A stretch of DNA of 64,000 nucleotides from positions 1,116,001-1,180,000 of the forward strand of contig OZ240207.1 in assembly GCA_965197415.1 (NCBI GenBank), read 5' to 3'. This document shows, in pieces, positions 7,311 through 17,308 of this stretch (position 1 is the stretch's first letter; the number at the start of each line of letters is the position of its first letter). The notes under the pieces are model-generated. The model searched no databases. It was given only the letters and a program-made list of their open reading frames with translations, and was not told where the DNA came from. Made by a program: the position numbers and the translations under genes. Source of the DNA: DAOUJI01 sp965197415. GTDB lineage: Bacteria > Chloroflexota > Dehalococcoidia > Lucifugimonadales > JAGWBF01.

Positions 7311-8907
7311 GAGCCTGTCTCATAAGGACACTTGTAGACAGGTTCACTCTGACACGAGGGTCCGATCCAGGCGATGGAATGGTGAGGGGTCGCCGTCAAT
7401 TGCCTCAGTTCACAAGACAGGAGATGGTAGTGGATCGTCAGGTAGAGGGCTGAAGGAGCGTGAGGAACTCCACACCCGCCAGAGAGTGCGCAGGTTGAAG
7501 GCGGTGGCCAACATGGTCCACTCGGCCGCCACGTTGGTGAGGCCGCGCAGCAGGAATCTCCGTGCGCCCTGTTGCTCCTTGATGACGCCGAAGACCGGCT
7601 CGACCAGATGCTTTCTCAGCCTGTAAGCCTCTTTGGAGACGGAGGTAGACATCCAGGCGCGGTGGCGACGTAGCACTGCGTCGTGTGGCCCTATGGCCAG
7701 GCTTCGTCCGATCTCCCTGGCCTTGGTACAGGCTCTGAAGGTCGGGCATCCCTGACAGACGGCGCCGGAAGCCCGGTACAGTCGCAATGGGATTCCGTTC
7801 GCATGCTGTATACGGACAAACGCGAGCGTCTGTCCCTGTGGACACGTAAAGCTGTCGCTGTGCTCGTCATAGGTGAATCGGTCCTTGTGATACGGGTCTT
7901 TGAGGAACCGTTGCCGTGCCTCTGACACCACCTGCTGGCCGACGTTATCTGCGACTTCGTCCCGGTCGTCTGTTCGGACTGCTCCACCATCGGCGCCAAC
8001 AGGGAGTTGTCATTGGCCTGATCCACCACGTCCACGGCGGTGACCAACATGCCGGAAGTCCCCTCTTCTGTCTTTGTGGCCGAGACCATAGCCTGGGCGT
8101 TGTAGCCAGCCACGATGCCCTGCCGTCCCTTCATCAGCCGGGCCTCCGGATCGGTCAGGTTGATACGCTTGTGGCGTTTTTGACTCCCAAGATCGGCCAT
8201 CGCCTGCTTCACCTTCTCTCTCAAGATCTCCTTGTCGGCCAACTTCTCAGGCAGATTGACGGCAGAGACATCCTCTCCCGCTTCGTTCTGTGCCTCGAGA
8301 TCGGCTATCGTTCTCTCCAACCGATCCAACAGCCCTCTCAGTCCCTCGGCATCGTAGCTCCTGTTCACTGAGGCGTTGGCGACCACCTTCGTACCATCCA
8401 CCGCCTGGACCGCCAGATCCACCAACTCCATGGCCATCGCCGTGCGCACCGTCCGCTCGAACAGCTTCCTCATAGCCTGTCGATGCCCTCGGTAGAACCT
8501 CCACAGGGTGTTGTGGTCAGGATGCTGCCACCCGGTCAGCCATAGGTACGGTATCTGGTCCCGGCAGGCCACCTCCAGCTTCCGGCACGAGCGCACACCG
8601 GTCATGAAGCCGTACAGCCACACACTCAACAGTGTACGGGGATGGTAGGCTGGCGCTCCCGGCACGTCACCGTCTATGTCTACGCCAAGTTCAGCCCAGC
8701 CACCTCGATCCAGAGCACCGACAAACTCGCCTACGAACCGTGCGGGATGATTCAATGGCAGCAGTTCGTCAAGTGTCGGCGGCAGCATCCACATCTGCTC
8801 TCGGCCCATATCTCGAAGCGGCATATCGGCATCTCCCCAACTGATGTCGCTTCGAATGTACACCCGACGACATACCCGTTGCCAGATCAGACTTCTGAGA
8901 CAGGCTC
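7311..8907 (-). mobile_element. Decayed IS1182-like insertion sequence
   Basis: The ends are a perfect 12-bp inverted repeat, GAGCCTGTCTCA at 7311-7322 and its complement at 8896-8907. Partly matching bases continue inward (cataagg / cagaagt). The element is about 1.6 kb and contains one broken transposase gene on the minus strand. I see no target duplication, in keeping with an old insertion. Confidence 0.8.
7410..8863 (-). pseudogene. IS1182-family transposase, frameshifted with internal loss
   Basis: The N-terminal part (from 8863) shows IS1182 features: PLNHPARFVGEFV, YHPRTLLSVWLYGFMTGVRS, WLTGWQHPDHNTLWRF, AVDGTKVVANAS. It stays in frame down to about 7940 (EQTTGTKSQI). The C-terminal part (VSEARQRFLKDPYHKDRFTYDE, then GCPTFRACTKAREIGRS and HLVEPVFGVIKEQQGAR) is in another frame ending at 7410. 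The short block that normally holds the DAGYxS motif between them is missing, so a deletion plus frameshift inactivated the DDE enzyme. Confidence 0.85.
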
Positions 8908-9075
8908 CATTGGGAACTTGTATCTTTGGCTATATGGGAGAATTCCCTTACAGGGCTGTTCCGAGTGCGGCAGACCGACCGACCTTTGGTCATGGTAGGC
9001 CGTCGAAAAGCGAGGGTCGCCGCACTCATCCCTGAAAGAGCTCGAACGGTTGCCTGGGCTGATTAAGCCCGCATC

Positions 9076-10080
9076 TTGCAAGGCCGAGCCAGCACAGCAG
9101 GGGAGGTGAACATGAAACGAGAACCCATCTACATCGGCATCGACGTCGCTAAAGACCGTGTGGATATCGCCGTACGTCCAACAGGTCAGAGCTGGAGCGC
9201 GTCCTACGAGGAAGAGGAGGTGGAGAAACTGGTTGCCAAGTTGCAGGGATTGGAGCCGGCCGGGGTGATACTGGAAGCTACCGGTGGCCTGGAGCTTGCA
9301 TTAGCGGCGGCCCTGGCTGCGGCATCACTGCCAGTGGCAGTGATCAATCCCCGCCAAGTGCGTGATTTCGCTAAGTCCACCGGCCAACTGGTCAAGAACG
9401 ACAGACTCGACGCCCAGGTCCTGGCCCACTTTGGAGAGGGGCGATCCATCCGCCCATGCGCGCGTTACGTGATGCTGACACTCAGGTCTTCGGAGCGATG
9501 CCGGCCCGTCGGCGTCAGATAGTCGCTATCTTGGTGGCAGAGAACAATTGTCTGGGCCGTGCATTGCGAGAGGTGCGTCCTCGTATCGAGGCCCACATCG
9601 CTTGGCTGAAGCAGAGCTGAGCGATCTGGACGGCGAACTTAGACAAACGATACTCAGCAGTCCAGCGTGGCGTGAAAAAGATGAACTCCCTGCGCAGCGT
9701 CCCCGGCATGGGAAACCAGGTGTTTATGACATTGCTGGCCGACCTGCCTGAGCTGGGCGCCATAGGGCGGAAGCAAATCGCAGCTCTGGTCGGCGTGGCC
9801 CCATTCAGTCGACATAGCGGACGCTACAGAGGGAAACGTACCATCTGGGGCGGACGGGCCCGAGTGCGCGCCGTGCTGTATATGGGAGCCTTGGTGGCGG
9901 CACGCCGAAACCCAGTCATTCGACAGTTCTACCAGCGGCTTCTGGCGGCCGGGAAGCCTAAGAAACTGGCTCTCACCGCCTGTATGCGGAAGCTGCTGAC
10001 CATGCTCAACAGCATGGCGAAGACAGGGAAACATTGGGATCCGATCACACCTGCGTCTTGACTTTCAAGACGGTTGCTTT
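9076..10080 (+). mobile_element. Decayed IS110-family element
   Basis: Boundaries are approximate because IS110 elements lack terminal inverted repeats. The stretch holds one transposase gene broken into several frames. It lies 170 bp from the IS1182-like element, so this locus has taken repeated insertions. Confidence 0.6.
9112..10061 (+). pseudogene. IS110-family transposase, multiple frameshifts
   Basis: The N-terminal RuvC-like DEDD domain is visible (YIGIDVAKDRVDIAVRP, GVILEATGGLE, VINPRQVRDFAKSTGQ, KNDRLDAQVLAHFGE). At about 9470 the sequence moves to another frame (ADTQVFGAMPARRRQ, ending in a stop after IAWLKQS near 9619). It moves again (ELSDLDGELRQTILSS), then once more at about 9680 into SVPGMGNQVFMTLLADLPELG and the transposase_20 Ser-containing domain (ALVGVAPFSRHSGRYRGKR). 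At least three frame changes make it non-functional. The start at ATG 9112 has a GGGGAGG site. Confidence 0.85.
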
Positions 10081-10214
10081 TCGCTGGGAGGTGTCTCTGT
10101 AAAGAGTGACTGGCTCGGCCCTATGCGAATTGGAAACCTTCCCTACTCGGTCTCGAAGCCGATGCCATCGAAATTCAGAGTTTCAACAGTCCGCCTCTCT
10201 CCGCCCTTGAAAGC

Positions 10215-13200
10215 TTAGCCCTCCGCGTCGACCTCCCCCGCTTCAACGAGGATCGCTTCGATTTCGGTCCGCTCGTATCTCTCTGCGATGGCGAGTGGAG
10301 TTATGCCATCGTACCAACGAATGTCGTCTTGACAAGTGTCGTTTACGTCGATGCCCGCTGCAATTTGTGCCTTCACCTCTTCAATGTCTGCGTGGTTTAC
10401 AGCTGCGCACAGCGCCGCGTTCGCCTGGGGTTTTAGTGGTGGCCTGTCGTTTTTTAGATTGCCGTGATCAATGTCGAGAGTCTCCAAGTTGAGAACGGGA
10501 TACTCGGTGGCCGAGCCGAATATCCAAGGGTCGTCACCTGATCCGTCTCCGTCCAGGTCCACGTTCCAGTCGGCGTATGCGCCCGTGTACCCGGTAGGCG
10601 ATTGCAGCTCAGCGGTGGTCTTGCCCTCGCCTCCATCGCTATCGGATTGCTCGGAGGTCTCCGTATCCCAGTAGCAGCTGGTTACTTTGCCAGAATGGTT
10701 GCCGTTCTGATCAATCAGCCCTCCGCCACTTTGAGGCACTGTGCCTGTGGAGAAACAAACCGAGACGATGCCGAGGTTCAATCCAAGCAGACCGCCGTAC
10801 CTGTCGCCCCTGCCGGACACTGGCCCCTCAGCGTAGGCGGCAGTGATAACACCGGTGTAGCGATTGTCCCCAACAAGGCCGCCAACGTCGGCAAAGCCTC
10901 TGCCGGACACGCTGCCCGCAGCGTAACCGGCAACAATGACGCCGGAGTTTGCGCCTGCCAGGCCTCCGAAGTTGTCCCCCCGGCCCGATACGTCGCCGGT
11001 AGCGTAGCTAGTGATGATCCTGCCTTCGGTCTCGTTGTCCCCAACCAACCCGCCAACGTCAGCAAAGCCGCTGCCGGACACGCTGCCCGCAGCGTAACTG
11101 GCAACAATGACGCCGGAGTTTGCGCCTGCCAGACCTCCGAAGTTGTCACCCTGGCCCGATACGTCGCCAGTGGAGTAGCTATTGGTGATCTCGCCTCCAA
11201 TTTCGTTGTCTCCAACCAACCCGCCAACGTCAGCAAAGCAGTCAGAACAGTCCTTGTTGAACACGTTGCCCGTAGCGTAACTATCGGTGATAGATCCGGA
11301 GTTCACGCCTGCCAGACCACCGAAGTTGTCCGTGAATCCAGACACGACACTGGTGGAGTGACTGCCGGCTATCGTTCCGATGTTCCCTCCAACCAGGCCG
11401 CCACCACTGGCATAGCAGGTACGACTTTTAGAGCCGAACAGGGGGAAGCCAACCGAGGCGTTGACAAGATCGGTGATCACTCCAGATGCACTGCCACTGG
11501 ATCTACGGGCGCTGGCTACGTTGCCGGCGGAGCGACTGTTCTCAATGCTGCCTTCATTGAGGCCAACCAGACCGCCAATGTGATCAACACAACCAGCAAC
11601 GATTCCATCAGCAAAGCTGTCCTCTATGACGCCCCGGCCGATTCCAGCCAGCGCACCGGCAGCTCCATATCCGGAAGCCGCTACGCTTGTGTCCACCAAT
11701 CCAATGCCTGAGACTGTGCTTCCCGGACCGAGAACTCCGAACAGACCGACGTCGGGCGACCTACGAATATACAGATTGGATATTGTGTGGCCTCCACCTT
11801 CGAAGGTGGCATCAAAGGGGTCTTTGCTTTGACCTATCGGATTCCACCCGCTGCCGCCGTTCGAATAGGCATCGCCCTCGTCCGCTTCCCCGTTCCCGTT
11901 GGTGTCAAAGTCCAGATTGGCAGTCAACTCATACCCCGCACAACTTGCGACAGAGCACAACGTTCCGGTGTCGGCATCGGAGAAAGCCACCGCATAGTCG
12001 ACATTGTCAGAAATGCCGTCGCCGTCCAGATCCCACCGCATAGCATCAAGCTGCATCAGGTTGTCTACTTCGATGAGACCGTCACCATCTCGGTCACGCG
12101 CCGACGGTGCAGTTGCGGTCGAGATTGGCGTGGCCGTTGGAGTTGCAGTCTGAGTCGCCACAGGTTGCGGTGTGGGCGTTTCCGATGGCGTCGGGATCTG
12201 AGTAGGTGTGGGTGTGCCTGTGCCAGCGGGCCCGGTCGACCCGGTTGACTCGGGCCCAACCTGGCTGGCTGGAGTATCGGAGTCGATCTCCGAGCATCCA
12301 CCGCTGTTGCAGGCGACTACCCAGTAGTAGTTGTTGTAGCTGTCAGGGGCGGCGTGGACATAGGACGTTTCGCCAACGCTCATCGCCAACTCCTCGCAGC
12401 CCAGGGGAGTGCCGTCCCTGCTCAACAAACAGGGGGGAGGGCGGTCGGAGGGCGAGGCGAAGTGATAGACATTGTAGTTGTCCGCTTCCTCCACGGGGCC
12501 CCAGGTGACGCGTATTGCAGAGCCCTCAACAGCAGTCCGGACATTGGCGGGTTGGCCTGGTTTGGCTACGAGGGGAGTTGCGGGACTCTCGCTGTCAACG
12601 TCGGAGCACCCGCTGCTGTCGCAGGCAACCACCCAGTAGTAGTTCTCGCCACTGTTGGGACTGGCGTGGACGTAGGACGTGGCCTCCAGTCCCGTCGCCA
12701 ACTCCTCGCAGAAGCTGGGACTGCCGTCTCCTCTCAGGCTACAGGCATCGCCGAAGAAGTCGTCGTGGTAGACGTTGTAGTAGTCGGCCCCGCCCACCCG
12801 GTCCCAGGTGATTCGTATCGCAGAACCCTCAAAGGCGTACCGCACGTTGGCTGGTGCGGCGGGGGCGGTCTCGATGGGCGTTTCCGTTGGCGTCGGGGTC
12901 TGGGTGGACGCCGACTCCGGTGCGGCCGTCGCCGATGGAGTCGGGGTCTGAGTGGGCGCAGACTCCGGTGCGGCCGTCCCCGTTGACGTGTCACCTTGAG
13001 GATCGTCGCCGGAAGACTCCTCCTCGCCAATCAACTCTGAGCCAATACACCCTGATGTCACCAAGGCGGCGCGCACGTCGTCATCCCAACCCTCTTCCAT
13101 CTCCTGGATTTGAGCGAGGTAGACGAGCCCATGGACCAGCAACGCCGTGTAGTCGTAGGACGCGTCGGCGTCGAATCCAGAGGCGGAGACAACTGAGTTC

Positions 13201-13496
13201 CGAAAGAACAGCAGCACCGCGTCGTGCAGATCGGCGAGCGCCATGGGCGGGATGAGGGATTCGGCTTCCTCCAGGCTAGGCCTTACGATCTCCAGGAACT
13301 CTCCCCAGGTTGGCGGCTCGATGTCGTCCGGCAATGCTGCGCACCATCGGGCGTATTCGACGACCGTCATCTCTGCGGAGTCTGATGCAGGGGGCGCCAC
13401 TTCCGTACTGTCGCTACAGGCTGATAGCGTAGCGGCGATGAGCAGGGTCCCAAGCAGGATGTGTGCCCAGCGCAGAGTCGGAGTGTCAACATTCAT
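10215..13496 (-). CDS. Surface lipoprotein with FN3-like domains, GLUG repeats and C-terminal ankyrin
   Basis: Start ATG 13496 was chosen because it follows a strong GGGAGGAA site and begins a lipoprotein signal (hydrophobic run ending LSACSD). A longer frame exists but adds 34 residues without features. Order: alpha-helical N-domain (to about 170), Thr/Pro/Gln-rich linkers (PTQTPTPSATAAPES type), two fibronectin-III-like domains (VRYAFEGSAIRITWD; VRTAVEGSAIRVTWG), a second TP-rich linker, a DRDGDGLIEV/DLDGDGISDN calcium-binding-like stretch, many GLUG units (VGGLVGDNE, GGLAGANSGVI), then an ankyrin pair (ANAALCAAVNHADIEEV; DGITPLAIAERYER). It should be lipid-anchored and exported, acting in adhesion or binding (inference). 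Stop at 10215. Confidence 0.85.
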   Translation of the reverse strand: MNVDTPTLRWAHILLGTLLIAATLSACSDSTEVAPPASDSAEMTVVEYARWCAALPDDIEPPTWGEFLEIVRPSLEEAESLIPPMALADLHDAVLLFFRNSVVSASGFDADASYDYTALLVHGLVYLAQIQEMEEGWDDDVRAALVTSGCIGSELIGEEESSGDDPQGDTSTGTAAPESAPTQTPTPSATAAPESASTQTPTPTETPIETAPAAPANVRYAFEGSAIRITWDRVGGADYYNVYHDDFFGDACSLRGDGSPSFCEELATGLEATSYVHASPNSGENYYWVVACDSSGCSDVDSESPATPLVAKPGQPANVRTAVEGSAIRVTWGPVEEADNYNVYHFASPSDRPPPCLLSRDGTPLGCEELAMSVGETSYVHAAPDSYNNYYWVVACNSGGCSEIDSDTPASQVGPESTGSTGPAGTGTPTPTQIPTPSETPTPQPVATQTATPTATPISTATAPSARDRDGDGLIEVDNLMQLDAMRWDLDGDGISDNVDYAVAFSDADTGTLCSVASCAGYELTANLDFDTNGNGEADEGDAYSNGGSGWNPIGQSKDPFDATFEGGGHTISNLYIRRSPDVGLFGVLGPGSTVSGIGLVDTSVAASGYGAAGALAGIGRGVIEDSFADGIVAGCVDHIGGLVGLNEGSIENSRSAGNVASARRSSGSASGVITDLVNASVGFPLFGSKSRTCYASGGGLVGGNIGTIAGSHSTSVVSGFTDNFGGLAGVNSGSITDSYATGNVFNKDCSDCFADVGGLVGDNEIGGEITNSYSTGDVSGQGDNFGGLAGANSGVIVASYAAGSVSGSGFADVGGLVGDNETEGRIITSYATGDVSGRGDNFGGLAGANSGVIVAGYAAGSVSGRGFADVGGLVGDNRYTGVITAAYAEGPVSGRGDRYGGLLGLNLGIVSVCFSTGTVPQSGGGLIDQNGNHSGKVTSCYWDTETSEQSDSDGGEGKTTAELQSPTGYTGAYADWNVDLDGDGSGDDPWIFGSATEYPVLNLETLDIDHGNLKNDRPPLKPQANAALCAAVNHADIEEVKAQIAAGIDVNDTCQDDIRWYDGITPLAIAERYERTEIEAILVEAGEVDAEG

Positions 13497-13875
13497 ATCG
13501 TTCCTCCCTAGATGAGGCAGGCCCCTTCCTGCGTTTCCGAAGAAGGCCGTACCTTTTATTGGGTGACGCTGTTGTCGCCGGTGGTTGGCCGTCTCCACTG
13601 AGGTTACGGTGCGCCGGGCGATGAGGATTGGCCATCCTCATTGTTGCCCCCAGCAGGCCACGGAGCCGTCTACCCTGACCCCGCAGGTGTGTTCGCCCCC
13701 GCCGCGGAGGCGAACTCCACCTCCGGCGGCGTGGACAGACTAACCTTACCACTTCTAGGGGGGCAGGTCATGAGGGCCTTCGACACGGTTCGCTCTTCTC
13801 TCCTATGACAATTGGCTGGCATAGTCCGCTGTTTCCTTTGCTCGTGAACGGAGTCTTCTCGCCATCGAAAGCTAA
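13497..13875. other. Intergenic region between the GLUG lipoprotein and the IS5 element
   Basis: 379 bp with no gene I can support. It holds the leader of the minus-strand lipoprotein gene and a C/G-rich stretch (13676-13740). No clear promoter or terminator was found. Confidence 0.4.
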
Positions 13876-15075
13876 GGAACCTCTGAGCAATGGGCCTAAC
13901 TCTGTGGTTGCATTGTTGGAGAGGGGATTTCGAAGATTTACAGCCCTCCCGTGGCGCTGCCATAGGGGCCGACGGCCCTTGAACTGGCCCTGCCGGGGGG
14001 ATTCACCCCTCCCAACCTTGATTTTGGACGCAGTGCGCCCCTGATCACGCTGCTGCTCGTTGCTCGCTTATCATCAAGTTGGCCAGCCCCAGCAGCGCCA
14101 TCAGCCGTTGGGTGTTCTTGGCCAACCCCCGGTAGCGCACCTTGGCGTAGCCAAAGCGCCGCTTGACGTACAGGAAGGGATGCTCCACTTTGGCCCTGAC
14201 CGACGCCTTGAGCTTCTCCGCCAACTCCTCAGGGCTGCCGGGATCCAGCTTCCGGCGTTGGCCGGGCCTCATCGCCACCCGCCACTCCACCTCCAGGCCC
14301 CGATTCTCCGGTCGTTTATGGACCCCCAGATACCCCGCATCCCCCCACACCTGCCTCTCTCCCCCGTGCAGCAGCCGGTGGGCTTCCGTCACGTCGTGCA
14401 CGTTGGCCGGTGTGGTGGTCACGCTGTGCACCACCCCAGTATCCGCATCCACCCCGATGTGCGCTTTCATTCCGAAATGCCACTGGTTGCCCTTCTTCAC
14501 CTGGCGCATCTCGGAGTCCCGCTCCCCGGCCCGGTTCTTCGTCGACGACGGCGCCTCGATGATGCTGGCGTCCACTATCGTCCCCTCACGCAGCCGAAGC
14601 CCCTGGGACTCCAGATGACCCTTGATCTCCTCGAACACTCCCTTGCCCAACTCGTGCTCCTCCAACAGATGGCGGAAGTTCAGGATCGTAGTCTCGTCGG
14701 GCAGCGGTTCCCGCAGCTTCAGGCCCACGAACCTCCGCACCGACTCAGCCTCGTATAGCAGGTCCTCCATGCCAGGGTCGCTCGCATTGTAGAACAGCTG
14801 CACGCAGTGAATCCGCAGCATCGCCGACAACCGGTAGGCAGGGCGCCCGCGTCCTCCCTTATGGTAGAAGGGACGGATGCGCTCTTCCAGTCTTGTCCAC
14901 GGGATCAGCCCGTCCATGCGCTCAAGGAATATCTCCCTGCGGGTCTTTCGCTTTTTGCTCTCGTATTCCACATCCGCGAATGTCGGCTGGTCTATCATCT
15001 CTTCACTCCCGCCTTCACCACTCTACTCTCCCACTATTATAATGCCTCAACCCCACGGACTTGTTCAGAGTATCC
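13876..15075 (-). mobile_element. Intact IS5-family insertion sequence, 1.2 kb
   Basis: Terminal inverted repeats GGAACCTCTGAGCAA (13876-13890) and the complement of GGATACTCTGAACAA (15061-15075) match at 12 of 15 positions. The flanks carry a 4-bp direct repeat CTAA (13872-13875 and 15076-15079), the YTAR-type target duplication usual for IS5-group elements. The transposase is uninterrupted, so the insertion looks recent. Confidence 0.9.
14045..14998 (-). CDS. IS5-family transposase, 317 aa
   Basis: DDE transposase of the IS5 type. The N-terminal DUF772-like domain (RPAYRLSAMLRIHCVQLFYNASDPGMEDLLYE) is followed by PLPDETTILNFRHLLE, the first catalytic Asp in EGTIVDASIIEAPSSTKN, and HIGVDADTGVVHSVTTTPANVHD. 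The second Asp is in VWGDAGYLG, and the YREK-like C-terminal part is KASVRAKVEHPFLYVKRRFGYAKVRYRG with its Glu. Full length and unbroken. It fills the element between the two inverted repeats and runs opposite to the kinase gene downstream. Confidence 0.95.
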   Translation of the reverse strand: MIDQPTFADVEYESKKRKTRREIFLERMDGLIPWTRLEERIRPFYHKGGRGRPAYRLSAMLRIHCVQLFYNASDPGMEDLLYEAESVRRFVGLKLREPLPDETTILNFRHLLEEHELGKGVFEEIKGHLESQGLRLREGTIVDASIIEAPSSTKNRAGERDSEMRQVKKGNQWHFGMKAHIGVDADTGVVHSVTTTPANVHDVTEAHRLLHGGERQVWGDAGYLGVHKRPENRGLEVEWRVAMRPGQRRKLDPGSPEELAEKLKASVRAKVEHPFLYVKRRFGYAKVRYRGLAKNTQRLMALLGLANLMISEQRAAA

Positions 15076-15251
15076 CTAAGTCATTCTCGATGCAACGAGC
15101 CTCCCCAGATTGCCTTTTCCCTGGCCACTCCGTAAGGTATGTCTGAACCGCTTCTGCAAAGTGCATATGTACCTATTTCCTCTATTCTAAACAAACCTTT
15201 TCACAGGAACTGTACGGCGTAGACTATTTTTGTTGAGGCTTGGATTTGGTG

Positions 15252-16493
15252 ATGACACTACGAAATGCGGTTGCTCAGTCCCGACGGGCGGTCGGACGGA
15301 CTGGTATTGACTACCTGCGCTTAGGGCTGAGGATTTCAGTATGGGTCCGATGGTTCGCGGTAATTGCATGGTTAGCCCAGCTACACCATCAGGTCACCTT
15401 CGCCCACCCCGGCTATATCGCCCAGATGTCCTTCGGGGCGTTGTTGCTGGCGCTTAACGGCTACGTCCTCTACCGTATCGAAACGAAACGCGCGGCGCCG
15501 TGGCGCTTGGTGCTGGCTCTGAGTGCGATGGACGTGGTGATGCTTACGGGCGGGCTGGCGATGTCCAGTGAATTCGGGGACAACTTCTTCGTGCTGTACT
15601 ACGCGGCGCTTGCTATGTTCGCCGCGGTATGCACGTCCATCTGGCTCAGCTTCGCCGGTGCCACGGCGATAGCAGCTATCTACGGGGCGTTGAGCCTGAC
15701 GCCACAGCCAGGCAGCCTGGATTTCAACGATGAGGAGGCCCTGCTCGCTAGGATTATCGCCATGTACGCTGTGGTGGCGGCCGTCGGACTGGTGTCGAGG
15801 TTTGAGAGGATTAGGTCCGGTTTTGATCGAGCCAGGAGACGACAGGCAGTGGAACGTGAACGAGAGCTCCTCCGGGAACGCATCGAACTGTCACAAACCA
15901 TCCACGACACGATAGCCCAATCAGCGTACCTGATTGGACTTGGACTGGAGTCAGCGATTGAAATGGCAGAGGTCAGAGGAAAGGAACCCCACGGCGAGCT
16001 TCTAGCTAAATTACAGGCTACATTGGCCCTGTCGAAGTCTGCTATGTGGGAGCTGAGGCATCCCATCGACATAGGAGCGATATTTGAGGGACAAAACCTG
16101 AGCTGGGTGTTGCAGTCCCACGCTTCAACATTCACAACTGTAACCTCCATTCCCACCGAAGTAGTCCAGTCCGGAAAGGAGCCGACTCTTCCAACGGCAA
16201 CGCGGCGTGGGCTATTTTCTATAGCCCACAACGCCCTGACGAATGCATTTCGCCACTCCCGAGCCCACAGAATTGTAATCACGCTGGATTTCGAGGATGA
16301 TTGTGTCCGAATGTCCATATCGGACGACGGTATCGGCCTACCCGACGACTTCGCAGACCGAGGCCACGGCTTCAGGAACATGAAAGCGGATGCGGAGCGG
16401 ATAGGCGGGACGATAGTGGCCGGTCCGAACGAATCTGGGCAAGGAACCACCGTGTCCTGCACTGTTCCGTACCCCTCGGGCATAGAAGGGTGA
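15252..16493 (+). CDS. Membrane sensor histidine kinase (HisKA_3 / NarL-type)
   Basis: Several transmembrane segments lie in residues about 25-190 (e.g. WFAVIAWLAQL, MSFGALLLALNGYVLY, MDVVMLTGGLAM, FVLYYAALAMFAAVC). A coiled linker leads to the HisKA_3 dimerisation helix with phospho-acceptor His218 in SQTIHDTIAQSAYLIG. The ATPase domain shows HNALTNAFRHSRA (N box), DDGIGLPDD (G1) and GHGFRNMKADAERIGG. ATG 15252 is preferred over an in-frame TTG 12 bp upstream. It forms a translationally coupled pair with the next gene (GTGA overlap). It faces the giant surface protease operon, which it may control (inference). Confidence 0.93.
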   Translation: MTLRNAVAQSRRAVGRTGIDYLRLGLRISVWVRWFAVIAWLAQLHHQVTFAHPGYIAQMSFGALLLALNGYVLYRIETKRAAPWRLVLALSAMDVVMLTGGLAMSSEFGDNFFVLYYAALAMFAAVCTSIWLSFAGATAIAAIYGALSLTPQPGSLDFNDEEALLARIIAMYAVVAAVGLVSRFERIRSGFDRARRRQAVERERELLRERIELSQTIHDTIAQSAYLIGLGLESAIEMAEVRGKEPHGELLAKLQATLALSKSAMWELRHPIDIGAIFEGQNLSWVLQSHASTFTTVTSIPTEVVQSGKEPTLPTATRRGLFSIAHNALTNAFRHSRAHRIVITLDFEDDCVRMSISDDGIGLPDDFADRGHGFRNMKADAERIGGTIVAGPNESGQGTTVSCTVPYPSGIEG

Positions 16494-17161
16494 GTGAATT
16501 GAAACCGGATTCAAAAACCGAGGTGATGCTCGTAGATGATCATGAGATCATGCGGGACGGACTTCGCGAGATCCTGGAGCGTTCGGGGGACTTCCGGGTG
16601 GTCGGCGAGGCCGGAGACGGAGACGAGGCAGTGACGGTAGCGCTGAGCATCCAGCCCGACGTCATCATTATGGATGTGATGATGCCGGTGAAGAACGGTA
16701 TCGAAGCGTGCCGCGAGATTACTGCGATTCTGCCTGATACAAAGGTTCTTGTTCTAACGGCCTCCCGTCAGGAATACGCGGTGATGGAAGCAGTTGCCGC
16801 TGGAGCGACGGGATACCTCCAGAAGTACTCGGGCAAAGAGCAGTTGCTGCGCACTGTCCGGGATGTCGCGAATGGAGACTACCGGATGCCCGCCGACGCC
16901 GTAAGGCGCGCGTTTGCCGGAGTAAAGGCCACGTCGAACCAAATCAGCGCCTCGACGGCGGGAATGTTGACCCAACGGGAGCGGGAGATTCTCACCCTGT
17001 TCAGCCAGGGGCTGTCATACTCTGATATCGCCAAAATCAGGGGCAATAAATGGTTGACCATCCGCAATGCAATCTACGGCATCCAGGACAAGCTGGGAAT
17101 CGAGACCAAACAGGAATTAGCGGTCTGGGCAGTGCGAAACGGTCTTCTTGATGATTACTAG
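16490..17161 (+). CDS. LuxR/NarL-family response regulator
   Basis: The receiver domain begins EVMLVDDHEIMRDGLREILE. The phospho-Asp lies in PDVIIMDVMMPVKNG, with Thr in VLVLTAS and Lys in GYLQKYSGKE. The C-terminal HTH is LTQREREILTLFSQGLSYSDIAK. Its recognition helix region (KWLTIRNAIYGIQDKLGI) departs from the usual NxTVKxHxxxIxxKL pattern, so target specificity may be unusual. Start is GTG 16490, overlapping the kinase stop. TTG 16499, with AAGG 10 bp ahead, is an alternative. Confidence 0.93.
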   Translation: MSELKPDSKTEVMLVDDHEIMRDGLREILERSGDFRVVGEAGDGDEAVTVALSIQPDVIIMDVMMPVKNGIEACREITAILPDTKVLVLTASRQEYAVMEAVAAGATGYLQKYSGKEQLLRTVRDVANGDYRMPADAVRRAFAGVKATSNQISASTAGMLTQREREILTLFSQGLSYSDIAKIRGNKWLTIRNAIYGIQDKLGIETKQELAVWAVRNGLLDDY

Positions 17162-17308
17162 CCGGATAAACAAGAGTGGTTTACACAGCTTCGCACGAAA
17201 CCGGGGAGCCGAGAAAAAAGCCTGCCGCAACTGGCGATTCTTGGACTGACGCCTTCTGTCCTGCGGCGATTTCAAACAAATTCTGAAGCCAGATTGGTGG
17301 ACGGAGAC

